Position numbers and translations under genes: made by a program. Source: an uncultured Coriobacteriaceae bacterium (lineage in GTDB: Bacteria; Actinomycetota; Coriobacteriia; Coriobacteriales; Atopobiaceae). From it: a stretch of DNA of 32,610 bases. Positions within the stretch are counted from its first letter, which is position 1. Every line of letters starts with the position of its first letter. Shown here in pieces: positions 7,670-16,610 of this stretch. The DNA lies in NCBI GenBank assembly GCA_902786015.1, contig CADAAU010000026.1, forward strand, positions 1-32,610, in the 5' to 3' direction. The notes under the pieces were generated by a model, which was given only the letters and a program-made list of their open reading frames with translations, ran no database searches and was not told the origin of the DNA.

Positions 7670-8029
7670 CTACAGAACCGGACGACCATGCTTGGCAAGC
7701 AGCTTCTGAGCCGCGACACACGCCGCGCAGTCACAGAACTTGGCACCCTCCTTCTTGCGCTGCGTCTCGTGCGCAAGCATGGCAGCAGCTGCCTCTGCGC
7801 CCAAGATCTGCTTCGCGGCGCCCTTGGCAAACGCAAGAACCTCGTCGATCGTGGTGTGATGCTCGTCAATCGCATCGAGCAGCTTGGTAGTGGCGGCGTC
7901 GGCATCGGCGCCCGAGGCGATGGCGTCTTTCCATCCCTGAGCAGCATCACGGGTCGCCTGAGAACTCGACGTAGCCGCAAGTAGCTCCTCAACTTTTTTT
8001 GCGGTGTAGTCAAACAGCTCTTTGTCCAT
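7670..8029 (-). CDS. Conserved 119-aa Ala-rich helical protein with CxCxxC C-terminus
   Basis: The function is not known. The protein is strongly helical, Ala/Lys/Asp-rich and ends with a KFCDCAACVAAQKLL segment near residues 97-111, which could bind a metal or form disulfides. Similar small proteins in Coriobacteriia are sometimes named as heat-shock/Hsp90-related, but nothing here resembles the Hsp90 ATPase or client domains, so that name is not used. The start at 8029 has AAGGAG five to six bases upstream and the gene ends in its own terminator, so it is a confident real gene. The larger kinase gene lies upstream on the same strand, 113 bases away. Confidence 0.75.
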   Translation of the reverse strand: MDKELFDYTAKKVEELLAATSSSQATRDAAQGWKDAIASGADADAATTKLLDAIDEHHTTIDEVLAFAKGAAKQILGAEAAAAMLAHETQRKKEGAKFCDCAACVAAQKLLAKHGRPVL

Positions 8030-8142
8030 GCCAACTCCTTGTTATCCGAATCATGTAGGTTTGTATGACAATAACGACATACATAATTAGTATACACACC
8101 CAAGGAGTGGGAGCCAGCAGGAACTTTGCCGTGAGCACGAAC

Positions 8143-10488
8143 TCACTCCGGTCGACCGCCCGTAGCTGCCAAACACTGAGCCGTAATCAAATCTTCGAGC
8201 GTCCTAAAGAGCGCATCTGGCTCGACGGGTTTGCTCAGGTGAGCGTTAAGACCTGCCTGCATACTATGCCGAACATCCTCGTCAAATGCGTTCGCCGTCA
8301 ATGCAATGATGGGAATTGTGGACGCATCGGTCCGGTCCATAGCACGTATGGTTCTCGTAGCGTCCAGTCCGTTCATCTCGGGCATGCGCATGTCCATAAG
8401 AATGGCATCGTAGTAGTGTTGATCGTGTCCTGCGAACATCTCGACGGCTAGCCGGCCGTTTTCCGCACGCTCCACCTCCATTTCGCGCATGGAGAGCAGC
8501 ATTTCCATAATCTCGGCGTTGACGTCAACATCCTCCGCAAGCAGCACACGCCGCCCAGCCAGCTCGACCCTCAGCTCCGCGGCATCGCTGCTCCTGCGTG
8601 AGCGGACCTTTTTGAACTCGTCCAACACACGGTCTGCAAGCAAGGGTTTGGGGACAAACGCATCCACTCCCGCCGAACGTGCTTCGTCGATGATATCCTC
8701 CCAGTTGTAGGTGGTAAGGATAATGACGGTCTCCTGCTCACCGTCCTCTTTGCGAATCCGCCTGACCGTCTCGATACCATCCATGCCAGGCATCTTTCGA
8801 TCCACGAGGATAAGGTCATATGGTTCTCGCCGTGCGTGGTGCATCCGCACTACGTCGAGCGCCTCGTCACCCGAATGCACCTTGTCGCAAGCTATACCAA
8901 CCTGCCCAAACACGAGCTTTGCATGCTCGCAAGCTATATCGTCGTCATCTATTACCAGAATTCGAAGGCTTTGAATGTCAAGCTCATCGTCATCCGCATC
9001 ATCGTGCCTAGAAGACTCGGCAAACGTGAGCGTAATAATGAACGTCGAGCCCTGTCCCTTCTTGCTCATTACATCAATCGTGCCGCCCATGAGCTCCACG
9101 ATGCTTTTTGTGATGGGCATGCCAAGGCCCGTACTTCCGTACGCGTTTACGGCGGACGAATCTTCTTGGCTAAAGGAGTCAAAGATCTTTGGCAGATAGT
9201 CCTCACTCATTCCAATGCCGGTATCCATCATGGTAAAGCGGAGGGTAGCCTTTCCTTCGTAGCGCATCGTCGTTTGGACGGCAAGCGTTACCGAGCCACC
9301 TTCGGGCGTGAATTTGACGGCATTTCCCAACACGTTGATGAGTGCCTGCCGCAACTTTTGATCGTCACCGATGCAGTAGTCGCACATATCGCTTGGGACG
9401 CGGCACTCATAATGCAAGCCCTTGTCGTTGCACTGCCCGCCAATGATCGCATTGACTTGGTCGAGCACGTGCATGAGCGAGAACTCCTCGTGCTTCACCA
9501 CCATGCGCCCGCTCTCGATGCGACTCATGTCGAGGATGTCGTTTATGATGCCCAGCAAATGATGCGCCGAGGTGTCAATCATCTGTAGGTTGCGACGGGT
9601 GGAATCGCTAATCGTGGGATCCGCGAGAGCAATGCTGTCAAGCCCGATGATCGCGTTCATGGGAGTGCGAATCTCGTGGCTCATGTTGGAGAGAAAGGCC
9701 GTCTTTGCCTTGTTTGCCTCCTCCGCTGTTGCCAGCGCATCCTTGAGGGCCTCCCCACTCGCGTGGATTTTTTCCCTCTGCCGTCGCTCACGCTTGAGTG
9801 ACTCTTCGAGCTCCAATCGATACTCGTCCTTCTCGTCTTCCACGACGTAGCTATGCAACAGACACGTACCCAGCATATAGCCCATCGCATAGTACGGCAG
9901 AAGCGGATAGGCAACCTGCACGCCAATGAGAACAATCATGACGATGCCAAATAGCCCAATGGTAAGGTTGCGACGACGCGTAGTTCCCTGCGTCTTTGAT
10001 GTCACGCGCAACGTATAGACCGAGCAGAGGAAGAACATGAGTATCTGTAGCATCAGTGTAATGTAGCGCGCGATCTCCGCATGGTAGGCACCCGCAGCGT
10101 CAAACCAAAACAGTACGGGCTGAAAAAAGTTAAGACTAACGACTGCGACTTCAAAGCACAGGAAGAGCGTTCCGGCACGATTGAGAAACTCTCCAAAAAA
10201 GCTCGTGTCCTCAAGGTACGAGACCACGTAACGCGTCCAGAACAGAATTGCCAGCGCCATCGCAACAAAGTGGATGACCGTATCTGCATACAGCACCGCC
10301 GTGAGCCGATGAGACTCCAAGATGCCCCAGAGCACGTCGGTTACGTAGTAGCCCATAACCCCTTTGAGGAAGTTACGGTAATTCCGCCTCGTTACACTCT
10401 GATTATGCTCGTCATCACCCCAGAGCACATCTCTGTTGATGATCACCAGAATAATCGCTGCAAGTATGCCGATGATAGAGTAGGTCAT
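8143..10488 (-). CDS. Membrane hybrid histidine kinase with two receiver domains
   Basis: A 781-aa signalling protein. Residues 1-215 contain about six or seven hydrophobic membrane segments with no obvious extracellular ligand domain. A charged coiled-coil (about 216-260) leads to HisKA with HEIRTPMNAIIG (phosphorylatable His271), then HATPase motifs LGNAVKFTPEGG, DTGIGM and GSTGLGM (about 387-457). Two receiver domains follow: the first with Asp563 (DRKMPGMDG) and Lys614, the second with Asp699 (MDMRMPEMNG) and Lys753. There is no HPt or DNA-binding domain, so phosphate must pass to an outside partner. Two lipoprotein genes lie immediately upstream on the same strand with gaps of about 130 and 90 bases, suggesting a possible sensing partnership with exported proteins. 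Confidence 0.93.
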   Translation of the reverse strand: MTYSIIGILAAIILVIINRDVLWGDDEHNQSVTRRNYRNFLKGVMGYYVTDVLWGILESHRLTAVLYADTVIHFVAMALAILFWTRYVVSYLEDTSFFGEFLNRAGTLFLCFEVAVVSLNFFQPVLFWFDAAGAYHAEIARYITLMLQILMFFLCSVYTLRVTSKTQGTTRRRNLTIGLFGIVMIVLIGVQVAYPLLPYYAMGYMLGTCLLHSYVVEDEKDEYRLELEESLKRERRQREKIHASGEALKDALATAEEANKAKTAFLSNMSHEIRTPMNAIIGLDSIALADPTISDSTRRNLQMIDTSAHHLLGIINDILDMSRIESGRMVVKHEEFSLMHVLDQVNAIIGGQCNDKGLHYECRVPSDMCDYCIGDDQKLRQALINVLGNAVKFTPEGGSVTLAVQTTMRYEGKATLRFTMMDTGIGMSEDYLPKIFDSFSQEDSSAVNAYGSTGLGMPITKSIVELMGGTIDVMSKKGQGSTFIITLTFAESSRHDDADDDELDIQSLRILVIDDDDIACEHAKLVFGQVGIACDKVHSGDEALDVVRMHHARREPYDLILVDRKMPGMDGIETVRRIRKEDGEQETVIILTTYNWEDIIDEARSAGVDAFVPKPLLADRVLDEFKKVRSRRSSDAAELRVELAGRRVLLAEDVDVNAEIMEMLLSMREMEVERAENGRLAVEMFAGHDQHYYDAILMDMRMPEMNGLDATRTIRAMDRTDASTIPIIALTANAFDEDVRHSMQAGLNAHLSKPVEPDALFRTLEDLITAQCLAATGGRPE

Positions 10489-10615
10489 AGCCGGCCTGCC
10501 TTGTTTCCAATCGCGTTTGCGAAACGGTGCCTCCTACCAGTGTAGCGCAACGGTAAAAAGGTTAAGCCATTTCCAACTGGCGAAGTAAAAGAGGAAGCGT
10601 CAAGTTGTCCGAGAC

Positions 10616-11311
10616 TTAGGACGCGAGGTATTGCAGGAGGGGTTTTACGATAACGTCCGCCATATACATTTTGTACGCATAGCGAGACGTCTGCTCGGGC
10701 ACGTCACAGTGATAGCAATCCACTCCGTCGTCCGTGGCAAGAGCAAAGTAAACCTCACCGGGCACGCTGTCTGCATTGTTTGGATCCACGTTGCCAAAGC
10801 TCCCCGTGACCCCCACGCCAATGTTCGCCGCATACGTGGCACGACAGGCCTCAGCCATGGTGGCTGCCGTCTGAGCAGAATATACGCCGTACTTATCTAT
10901 TACTTGCGCTGGAACACCCTGCAACACCTTCGCCGCGTTACTGTAGGTAACGAACGCCCCCTTAATGACGGCGGACGACCCCTCGGTATCCGTAATCAAC
11001 GACGCAATGAGCCCCGACGTACAGCTCTCCATCGTAGTTATGTATTTGCCACGCTCGATGAGCAGATTCGTGAGCTGCTCGTACTGTCCGCGCACCTTCG
11101 ATTCGTCAACACCTCCCTCGGCGCCTTTGACCTCGGTGACCGTACCCTCGCATGCGTTGACGTTGTCCGCCTGCCCGTTCTTGCCGGTGGATTCCATCTT
11201 GGCCTGCGCCGCCTCCCCAGATTCTTGCGGCGCGGGATCGTTGGCGGAACAACCGACAAGCACCAACCCCGTTATGGCTGCCAACATAATGGGCACAAAC
11301 ACAGGCCTCAT
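10616..11311 (-). CDS. Lipoprotein with CinA C-terminal/PncC (NMN deamidase-like) domain
   Basis: The 231-aa product starts with a lipoprotein signal (LVLVGCS, acyl Cys about residue 21), then a Glu/Gln/Ala-rich linker, then a full CinA_C domain at about residues 75-230. Active-site landmarks of the nicotinamide mononucleotide deamidase family are seen: ESCTSGLIAS (catalytic Ser), AFVTYSNAAK (Tyr and Lys) and GVGVTGSFG. This family is normally cytoplasmic, converting NMN to nicotinic acid mononucleotide, so export as a lipoprotein is odd. It is not certain that the domain keeps that activity outside the cell. The ATG at 11311 is chosen because AGGAAGGA lies just upstream; a GTG 18 bases earlier is possible but would give a poorer signal peptide. 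Confidence 0.85.
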   Translation of the reverse strand: MRPVFVPIMLAAITGLVLVGCSANDPAPQESGEAAQAKMESTGKNGQADNVNACEGTVTEVKGAEGGVDESKVRGQYEQLTNLLIERGKYITTMESCTSGLIASLITDTEGSSAVIKGAFVTYSNAAKVLQGVPAQVIDKYGVYSAQTAATMAEACRATYAANIGVGVTGSFGNVDPNNADSVPGEVYFALATDDGVDCYHCDVPEQTSRYAYKMYMADVIVKPLLQYLAS

Positions 11312-11403
11312 TGCATCCTTCCTCTCCACATGGCAAATAACCTTAGCAAAACACTAATACTATATCCCAGCACGCGAGGCATCGTTTACCCACAGGACCT
11401 CAC

Positions 11404-13359
11404 CTATTTGTAGAGTTCGTTCATCACCTGATTGAGAACGCCAACATCATAGAAACTCGAGTAGTCGTATATCTCGGCCTTCAAATGCCTGCCCGTAGTT
11501 TTGTCATCGAACTCGCGCTGCACCTTCTTCGAACCCGAACGCTCTATGAGGTCGACGTCAACTGGCGCGCCGGCGTCCATGTCCTCGCCCGCGTCGTTTA
11601 TGAGTCTGACGAGCCACGATGAATTCTGATATGTGGGGCCGTCGCCCGTCATCTGAAACTGCACGCTGCAGCTCCCGCCACCGGAGCGCTCACCCAGAAT
11701 GGGGATGCCGGCGTCCTTTACAATACAGGCAAGCATGTTTGCGCACGAAAAAGAGTACTTGCTAGTGAGCAGGGCAAAGTTGAGGTCGGAATAGTCCACC
11801 TGATCGCCCGTCCCTTCGAACATGCCGTTCAGATTGCGATCCACGTCGTAACGCTCGGTAATCGTCTGATGCGTTAGTGGGTTCTGGAATCTCTCGTATT
11901 GGCGATTGGCGATGATGCTCGTTATAAACAAAACGACATCGTCCGAGCCACCGTCGTTGTTGCTCACGTCGATGACGACGTTTTTCACCTCGGGGTCTGC
12001 CTTCGCGCGCTCGATGCCCTCGAGGAAGATGGCAACGCTGTCCACGTTTCCGTTGGTGGGTAGCGAGGAATCCTTTATGGGTTCGGTGCTCGACGGGTGC
12101 GGTCCCTCGTCATTCAAAAACTCATGCCATTTCTTGAAGTCCACGTTGTCCACAGAATCGAGCACAATCACCGCGGTATTGCCCTGCTTGACGTAGACGC
12201 TCTTGCCATACGCCTTCTTCGACAACTCGCGGCGCTCGTGTGCGGCCACAAGATTCGGCTCGTCGTTGGCCCGCTTCTTTGCCGCAAGCTGGTTGAGCAG
12301 GTCGTCGCCGTTGTCCGAACGCTCGCGATACCTCTTGTATAGATCCTCGTGTACATTGATCTTTTCCAAATTGGCACTCTTCGCAATCTCTATTACCGTA
12401 TGGCCGTCCACGTTAAGCAGGTTATGGAGACCGTCGCATCCGCGCAGATACTCAACGGGATCTTTGGACATGAGCGCATCCTTCACGGCCTTGCCGGTAT
12501 CGCCCTGGCTGTTGAGATAGGCATCGAGGCCCTGCTCCTTAAGCACGTCCGGCGCAGAGGCGGGCTTTCCGTAGAATTCGCCAAACGCAAGGCACAGCTG
12601 GCCGTAATCGAACTGGATTACATCATCCGGGCGTTCGGGCTGCGAATAGATAGGGTCGCTATACTCTGGGTCGCGCTCCTTGAGGGGTCGCATGGTGTTA
12701 TCGTTGTTGATGTAGAGCTTCTGCCCGTTAAACGTTACGAAGTCATAGTTAAGGCTCGTAAATATCGTAGCGAGCGTCTGCACGGGCAACCACACGCCGT
12801 CGTCGTCGGCGCGCGGAACGATGCCATACTTGCCCAGGTCAATGACGGCGGTATCGGCCGGCCTGTCGTATTCCACGCTCGCGATCTTCGTGAATCCCGC
12901 GCCGTCGAAGTACACGTTGTCCATGCCGTCCTGCACCAGCGACATCACGTTGGTAAAGGCAGGTAGGTTGGGCGAGGTTATTGTGCCGGCCGCCAAGTCG
13001 ACCACCGCCGTGCCACCCATCCCGTACTCCATGGCCTTGGACGCATCGGCACCGGTATGGGTCGTAAGCAGCCAGGTGCCGTCATCTTGGATCTTTGCAT
13101 CCATCGTACCCTTGGGCAGCTGCAGCTTGTAGAACTCCGCGATGTTCATGTACGCGATGTTTGGCATGTCGGCATAGAATCGCAGGTTGGCCTTCTCGTC
13201 CGTGAGCTTCTCGCGGAACACGGGTACCTGCTTGGTCGTGAAGTCTCCCTGTTGCTGTTGCATCGTCTCGGAACTTGGCGCCGACGGCGCCTGCTGGACG
13301 CCGCATCCGGGCAGCATCAGCCCAACGGCAACGAGCAATGCAAAAGCTATGTGACGCAT
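11404..13359 (-). CDS. S41-family (CtpA/tail-specific protease-like) lipoprotein
   Basis: A 651-aa exported lipoprotein: basic start MRHIAF, hydrophobic core and lipobox LMLPGC (Cys19), then a Gln-rich linker. The N-terminal half contains beta-rich repeats resembling substrate- or wall-facing modules (about 40-230) and a helical middle region. The C-terminal ~250 residues look like a tail-specific protease core: NVVIDVSNNDGGSDDV, LLTSKYSFSCANM (candidate catalytic Ser) and ILGERSGGGSC. No PDZ domain is evident. The ATG at 13359 has AAGGGA eight to nine bases upstream; the frame reaches 13377. It probably processes or inspects surface proteins. It is upstream of the CinA-domain lipoprotein and the sensor kinase on the same strand. 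Confidence 0.8.
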   Translation of the reverse strand: MRHIAFALLVAVGLMLPGCGVQQAPSAPSSETMQQQQGDFTTKQVPVFREKLTDEKANLRFYADMPNIAYMNIAEFYKLQLPKGTMDAKIQDDGTWLLTTHTGADASKAMEYGMGGTAVVDLAAGTITSPNLPAFTNVMSLVQDGMDNVYFDGAGFTKIASVEYDRPADTAVIDLGKYGIVPRADDDGVWLPVQTLATIFTSLNYDFVTFNGQKLYINNDNTMRPLKERDPEYSDPIYSQPERPDDVIQFDYGQLCLAFGEFYGKPASAPDVLKEQGLDAYLNSQGDTGKAVKDALMSKDPVEYLRGCDGLHNLLNVDGHTVIEIAKSANLEKINVHEDLYKRYRERSDNGDDLLNQLAAKKRANDEPNLVAAHERRELSKKAYGKSVYVKQGNTAVIVLDSVDNVDFKKWHEFLNDEGPHPSSTEPIKDSSLPTNGNVDSVAIFLEGIERAKADPEVKNVVIDVSNNDGGSDDVVLFITSIIANRQYERFQNPLTHQTITERYDVDRNLNGMFEGTGDQVDYSDLNFALLTSKYSFSCANMLACIVKDAGIPILGERSGGGSCSVQFQMTGDGPTYQNSSWLVRLINDAGEDMDAGAPVDVDLIERSGSKKVQREFDDKTTGRHLKAEIYDYSSFYDVGVLNQVMNELYK

Positions 13360-13520
13360 ACGACAATTCCCTTCCATATTTGTTGACCCCCCTCATATCA
13401 AGAATAGCCCATTCGCGTCTCGGCTTACAGTGCGGGACGACCATACCCGACGAACACTCGTCGACCGTTGTGCTGTGTAGTCAAGGCATTCTTTTTTTAC
13501 TCGTTCGCGCCCGTCAGAAT

Positions 13521-13540
13521 GCTCATCTTGGCTCATCTTT
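13521..13540. repeat. Tandem 10-bp direct repeat in the intergenic region before the small GG-leader gene
   Basis: GCTCATCTTG and GCTCATCTTT are adjacent, differing at one base. They lie about 110 bases upstream of the small gene at 13650 and could be a regulator site. A weak promoter-like pair, TTGTCG (13561-13566) and CATAAA (13584-13589), follows. Confidence 0.35.
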
Positions 13541-13649
13541 AGGATTGAGGACCTGTCCGTTTGTCGCACAAAATCTAGCTGAACATAAAAATATGCCAAA
13601 GGTAATCTATTATTGGTATTAAGGCATGGTCCGAGTGAAAAGAGGAGAG

Positions 13650-13892
13650 ATGGGCGACAAGATTCGGGAAAAGCTCAATAAAGAGCAACTTGATGGGGTT
13701 GTCGGTGGCGGCGGCGAGTATGACCCACAGTCATGGGCAGAGAGCTAGCAGCACGGCATCGTCGAATGCGACAAGTGTCATTATGAATTCGAACACGGGT
13801 GGAAGGGAGTGATCGATTGCCCCAAGTGTGGCCACGAGATTCCCGTTGCGTCATGGCCAAATCTCTTTAGAAGAATCACGCCATCGGAGTAA
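13650..13892 (+). pseudogene. GG-leader small protein with two CxxC knuckles, interrupted by an in-frame amber codon
   Basis: From ATG 13650 the frame encodes a leader-like segment, LNKEQLDGVVGGGGEYD, then meets TAG at 13746-13748 (codon 33). It continues in the same frame for 47 more sense codons to TAA at 13890-13892. The continuation is clearly protein-like: VECDKCHYEFEHGW and VIDCPKCGHEIPV form two CxxC pairs typical of a zinc ribbon. The simplest reading is a nonsense mutation (CAG or similar to TAG). Readthrough, or two separate peptides, are alternatives. AGAGGAG lies almost against the ATG; in-frame GTG 13635 or ATG 13626 are alternative starts. The first 32 codons could still yield a short GG-leader peptide. 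Confidence 0.6.
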
Positions 13893-13980
13893 TGCGTCTG
13901 CCAGATGGTACAAAGGGGACGCTCCTCCTTCGCCGCGGCCCGTCGTCTGGTCGCCTCGTCGTAGGTTGCATATCCATCCA

Positions 13981-14021
13981 TAAAGAAGCCTCCCATTTCT
14001 CGTGTCCAAGAAATGGGAGGC
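13981..14021 (-). terminator. Rho-independent terminator of glgX
   Basis: Perfect 13-bp stem between 13988-14000 and 14009-14021 with an eight-base loop; on the minus strand it is followed by TTCTTTA. It lies 35 bases past the glgX stop. It does not serve the plus-strand small gene, which ends at 13892. Confidence 0.8.
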
Positions 14022-14055
14022 AGTTCAGTTGAGAAGGGCGCTGTTCCACCCGCAC

Positions 14056-16152
14056 CTATGCGTTGTCGGCAGCTCGCCTCCCCATAAGAAGTAGGACACT
14101 GCGCGGCATCAGCGTAACCGATCCGGACCCAACCGGCTCGCCGCCACATGCGTCGTCTGCCGAATAAGCGACTTTGTACCAACTCATCTCCGCAGGTATG
14201 ATGGGTAGTTCCAAGCTCGCAGGCTCCCAATGGGTGTTGACGCCGCAATAGATGAATCCGTCCTCGTCGGCACCGTGGTCGTGCTTCGTCTCGGCATACA
14301 TAAACCCAAACGTATGGAACGGCGCCGAGGAATCGAAGGACCACGCATGCTCGCCGTGGAACGAGAGTTCCGGATACCCACTGGAGTTCATCGCCGTGTA
14401 GAACTCTTTTCTCCGCAGTACCGGATGGTCTTTCCTAAACGCAATGAGCGTCTTGAAGAACTCGAACACAGACTTGTTCTTTTCCAAATCTGTCCAATCG
14501 AGCCACGAGATGTCGTTGTCCTGACAGTACGCATTGTTGTTTCCGCCCTGGGAATTGCAGAATTCGTCACCCGCAAGAATCATGGGCACCCCACGGCTCA
14601 GCAACAGAAGCGCGGCGGTGTTCTTTATCTGCCGCAATCGGAGCGCGAGCACCTCCTCGTCGTCCGTGGGACCTTCCACCCCACAGTTCCAGCTGTTGTT
14701 ATCGTTCGCGCCGTCACGGTTTTCCTCGCCGTTCGCCTCGTTATGCTTGTCGTTATACGACACGAGGTCGGCAAGCGTGAACCCATCGTGACAGGTAACG
14801 AAGTTGATGGATGCTTCGGCACTTCGATTTGAATACAGGTCCGGCGAACCTTGGAGCCTGCTGAGCATTTCGGGGCCACACTCGCTGTCGCCCTTGACGA
14901 ACCGCCGGAGACAGTCGCGGAACTTGCCGTTCCACTCCGCCCACCTGCCCCACGCGGGGAAGCTGCCCACCTGATAGAGGCCACCTGCATCCCACGCCTC
15001 GGCTATGAGCTTCGTCTTGCCCAAAATGGGATCGTGTGCGAGGGACTCCAAGAGGGGCGGACTCGACATGGGCACGCCCTGCTCGTCTCGCGAGAGGATC
15101 GAGGCAAGGTCGAATCGGAAACCGTCAATGTGATACACGCTCACCCAGTAACGAAGACAATCGAGGATGAAGTTCCTCACCACCGCATTGTTGCAGTTCA
15201 TGGTGTTGCCACAACCGCTGTAGTTAAAATAATAGCCCTCAGGCGTGAGCAGGTAGTAGGTTCGGTTGTCCACGCCCCTAAAGGAAATGTACGGCCCTCG
15301 CTCGTTACCTTCGGCCGTGTGGTTGAACACAACGTCAAGAATGACCTCGATACCAGCGGCATGAAAGCGCCGAATTACGTTCTTGAGCTCGTCGGCCGCC
15401 AAACCACGCGCTCCGGAAGCGGCATAGCTCATCTTTGGAGCAAAGAAGCCCACCGTCGAGTAGCCCCAATAGTTATAGAGCCGTTTGCCGTCCAGCAAAC
15501 GAGAGTTCTCGAACTCGTCGAACTCGAATATGGGCAGCAGCTCTACGCAGTTGATGCCAAGCTCCTGTAAATAGGGAATCTTCTCGCTCAATCCAAAGAA
15601 TGTCCCCCTGCGTTTCGCACCACTGCTTTCGTGCATCGTAAGGCCCCGGACATGAGTCTCGTAGATAACGAGGTCCTTGAGAGGCGTCTCCAAGGGCTTG
15701 TCGTCCCCCCAGTCGTAGTCCAGCGGAATCACCATGCCCCTGTGCTGGAACTGCCGTGACGGGTCATACTCCTTGCCCCACTCTTCCCTACCAGCAATCA
15801 TCCTGGCATATGGATCCAAGAGCACCTTCTCTTTGTTGAACCAAAGTCCGTGCTCCGGATCGAACGGACCGTCCATTCGGTATCCGTACTCCATCTCCTC
15901 GTAGTCGAAGTCGTACACGATCATCGCGAACACGTTCCCAATCCTGAACTCGTCCAGAAAGGGGATGACCACAAAGGGCTCTTCTTCGCCCTTGTGGTAG
16001 AGTAGCAGCTCGCACGACTCGGCATCTTTCGAAAACACCGAGAAGTTCACTGCGTCGTCATACACTATCGTTGCGCCAAACGGTTCGGCCAAGCCACGCC
16101 GATACTTGATTCCACCCAACTCATGGGTGGGAAAACTGTCCATTCGCTTCAT
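14056..16152 (-). CDS. glgX: Glycogen debranching enzyme GlgX (isoamylase family, GH13)
   Basis: A 698-aa GH13 enzyme that hydrolyses alpha-1,6 branches of glycogen limit dextrins. An N-terminal CBM48-like sandwich (about residues 20-120) is followed by the catalytic barrel with YETHVRGLT, VVFNHTAEGN, nucleophile DGFRFDLAS (Asp348), acid IAEAWDAGG (Glu385) and TCHDGFTLAD (Asp456), then a C-terminal beta domain. Length and motif order are typical. The ATG at 16152 was preferred because GGAGGAG lies eight bases upstream; an in-frame ATG at 16179 precedes that site. The gene ends in its own terminator. The branching enzyme gene glgB lies 11 kb away, so glycogen genes are scattered here. Confidence 0.92.
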   Translation of the reverse strand: MKRMDSFPTHELGGIKYRRGLAEPFGATIVYDDAVNFSVFSKDAESCELLLYHKGEEEPFVVIPFLDEFRIGNVFAMIVYDFDYEEMEYGYRMDGPFDPEHGLWFNKEKVLLDPYARMIAGREEWGKEYDPSRQFQHRGMVIPLDYDWGDDKPLETPLKDLVIYETHVRGLTMHESSGAKRRGTFFGLSEKIPYLQELGINCVELLPIFEFDEFENSRLLDGKRLYNYWGYSTVGFFAPKMSYAASGARGLAADELKNVIRRFHAAGIEVILDVVFNHTAEGNERGPYISFRGVDNRTYYLLTPEGYYFNYSGCGNTMNCNNAVVRNFILDCLRYWVSVYHIDGFRFDLASILSRDEQGVPMSSPPLLESLAHDPILGKTKLIAEAWDAGGLYQVGSFPAWGRWAEWNGKFRDCLRRFVKGDSECGPEMLSRLQGSPDLYSNRSAEASINFVTCHDGFTLADLVSYNDKHNEANGEENRDGANDNNSWNCGVEGPTDDEEVLALRLRQIKNTAALLLLSRGVPMILAGDEFCNSQGGNNNAYCQDNDISWLDWTDLEKNKSVFEFFKTLIAFRKDHPVLRRKEFYTAMNSSGYPELSFHGEHAWSFDSSAPFHTFGFMYAETKHDHGADEDGFIYCGVNTHWEPASLELPIIPAEMSWYKVAYSADDACGGEPVGSGSVTLMPRSVLLLMGRRAADNA

Positions 16153-16198
16153 GCGGACCACTCCTCCTCTTGTTGACATCGCGCGATCCCCTATGCCT

Positions 16199-16212
16199 GC
16201 CAGTTAACTGGC
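16199..16212. promoter_or_regulatory. Perfect 14-bp palindrome upstream of glgX, possible operator
   Basis: GCCAGTTAACTGGC is fully self-complementary and sits 47 bases upstream of the glgX start, downstream of a GATAAT-like minus-strand hexamer at 16236-16241. Its position suits a repressor site. The remaining intergenic sequence, 16213-16610, shows only a short unconvincing frame (16287-16541) and no other recognised feature. Confidence 0.35.
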
Positions 16213-16610
16213 CCATAAGGAGGTCGGCATCACGATTATCCAGTAAGGCTTCATAACACGAGCATATTAATCAAACAAACACGAGTGTGTCCTTTAGAAA
16301 GGCATCCCCATTTGTCGAAACCCCTATGTTACATTACCAACTAATTCGATGGTTGGGAAAAACCGTTCGTCCGTCTTTAACAAAGGGCTTTGAGCGCGAC
16401 GCACGCGGATACGAAGGTGATTTGCTTTCCGGATTTGACGAAGGCTGGGCCAAGCTCGCAGAGCGGCACGAGAGACTGGCGCCGGAGTGTGTCAACGCTT
16501 CCATGACACGGCACTGCGCGGTGCCGACACGAGGCCAATAATTCATGCTCTCACATCAACAAATGCTGTAGCATGGGGTCCACCAAGTGCTTCTTTGCAA
16601 AGGAGGTCAC

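Noticed and set aside
8836..9588. A 250-codon plus-strand frame
   Set aside because: Antisense to the hybrid histidine kinase, whose HATPase and receiver motifs are unambiguous.
10631..11413. A 260-codon plus-strand frame
   Set aside because: Antisense to the CinA-domain lipoprotein; Arg/His-rich shadow composition.
13746..13748. TAG as a pyrrolysine codon
   Set aside because: No pyrrolysine genes are visible in the window and the residue would lie in a non-catalytic linker; a nonsense mutation is simpler.
16287..16541. A possible 84-codon gene upstream of the FMN reductase
   Set aside because: No ribosome site, non-ATG start and no recognisable protein pattern.
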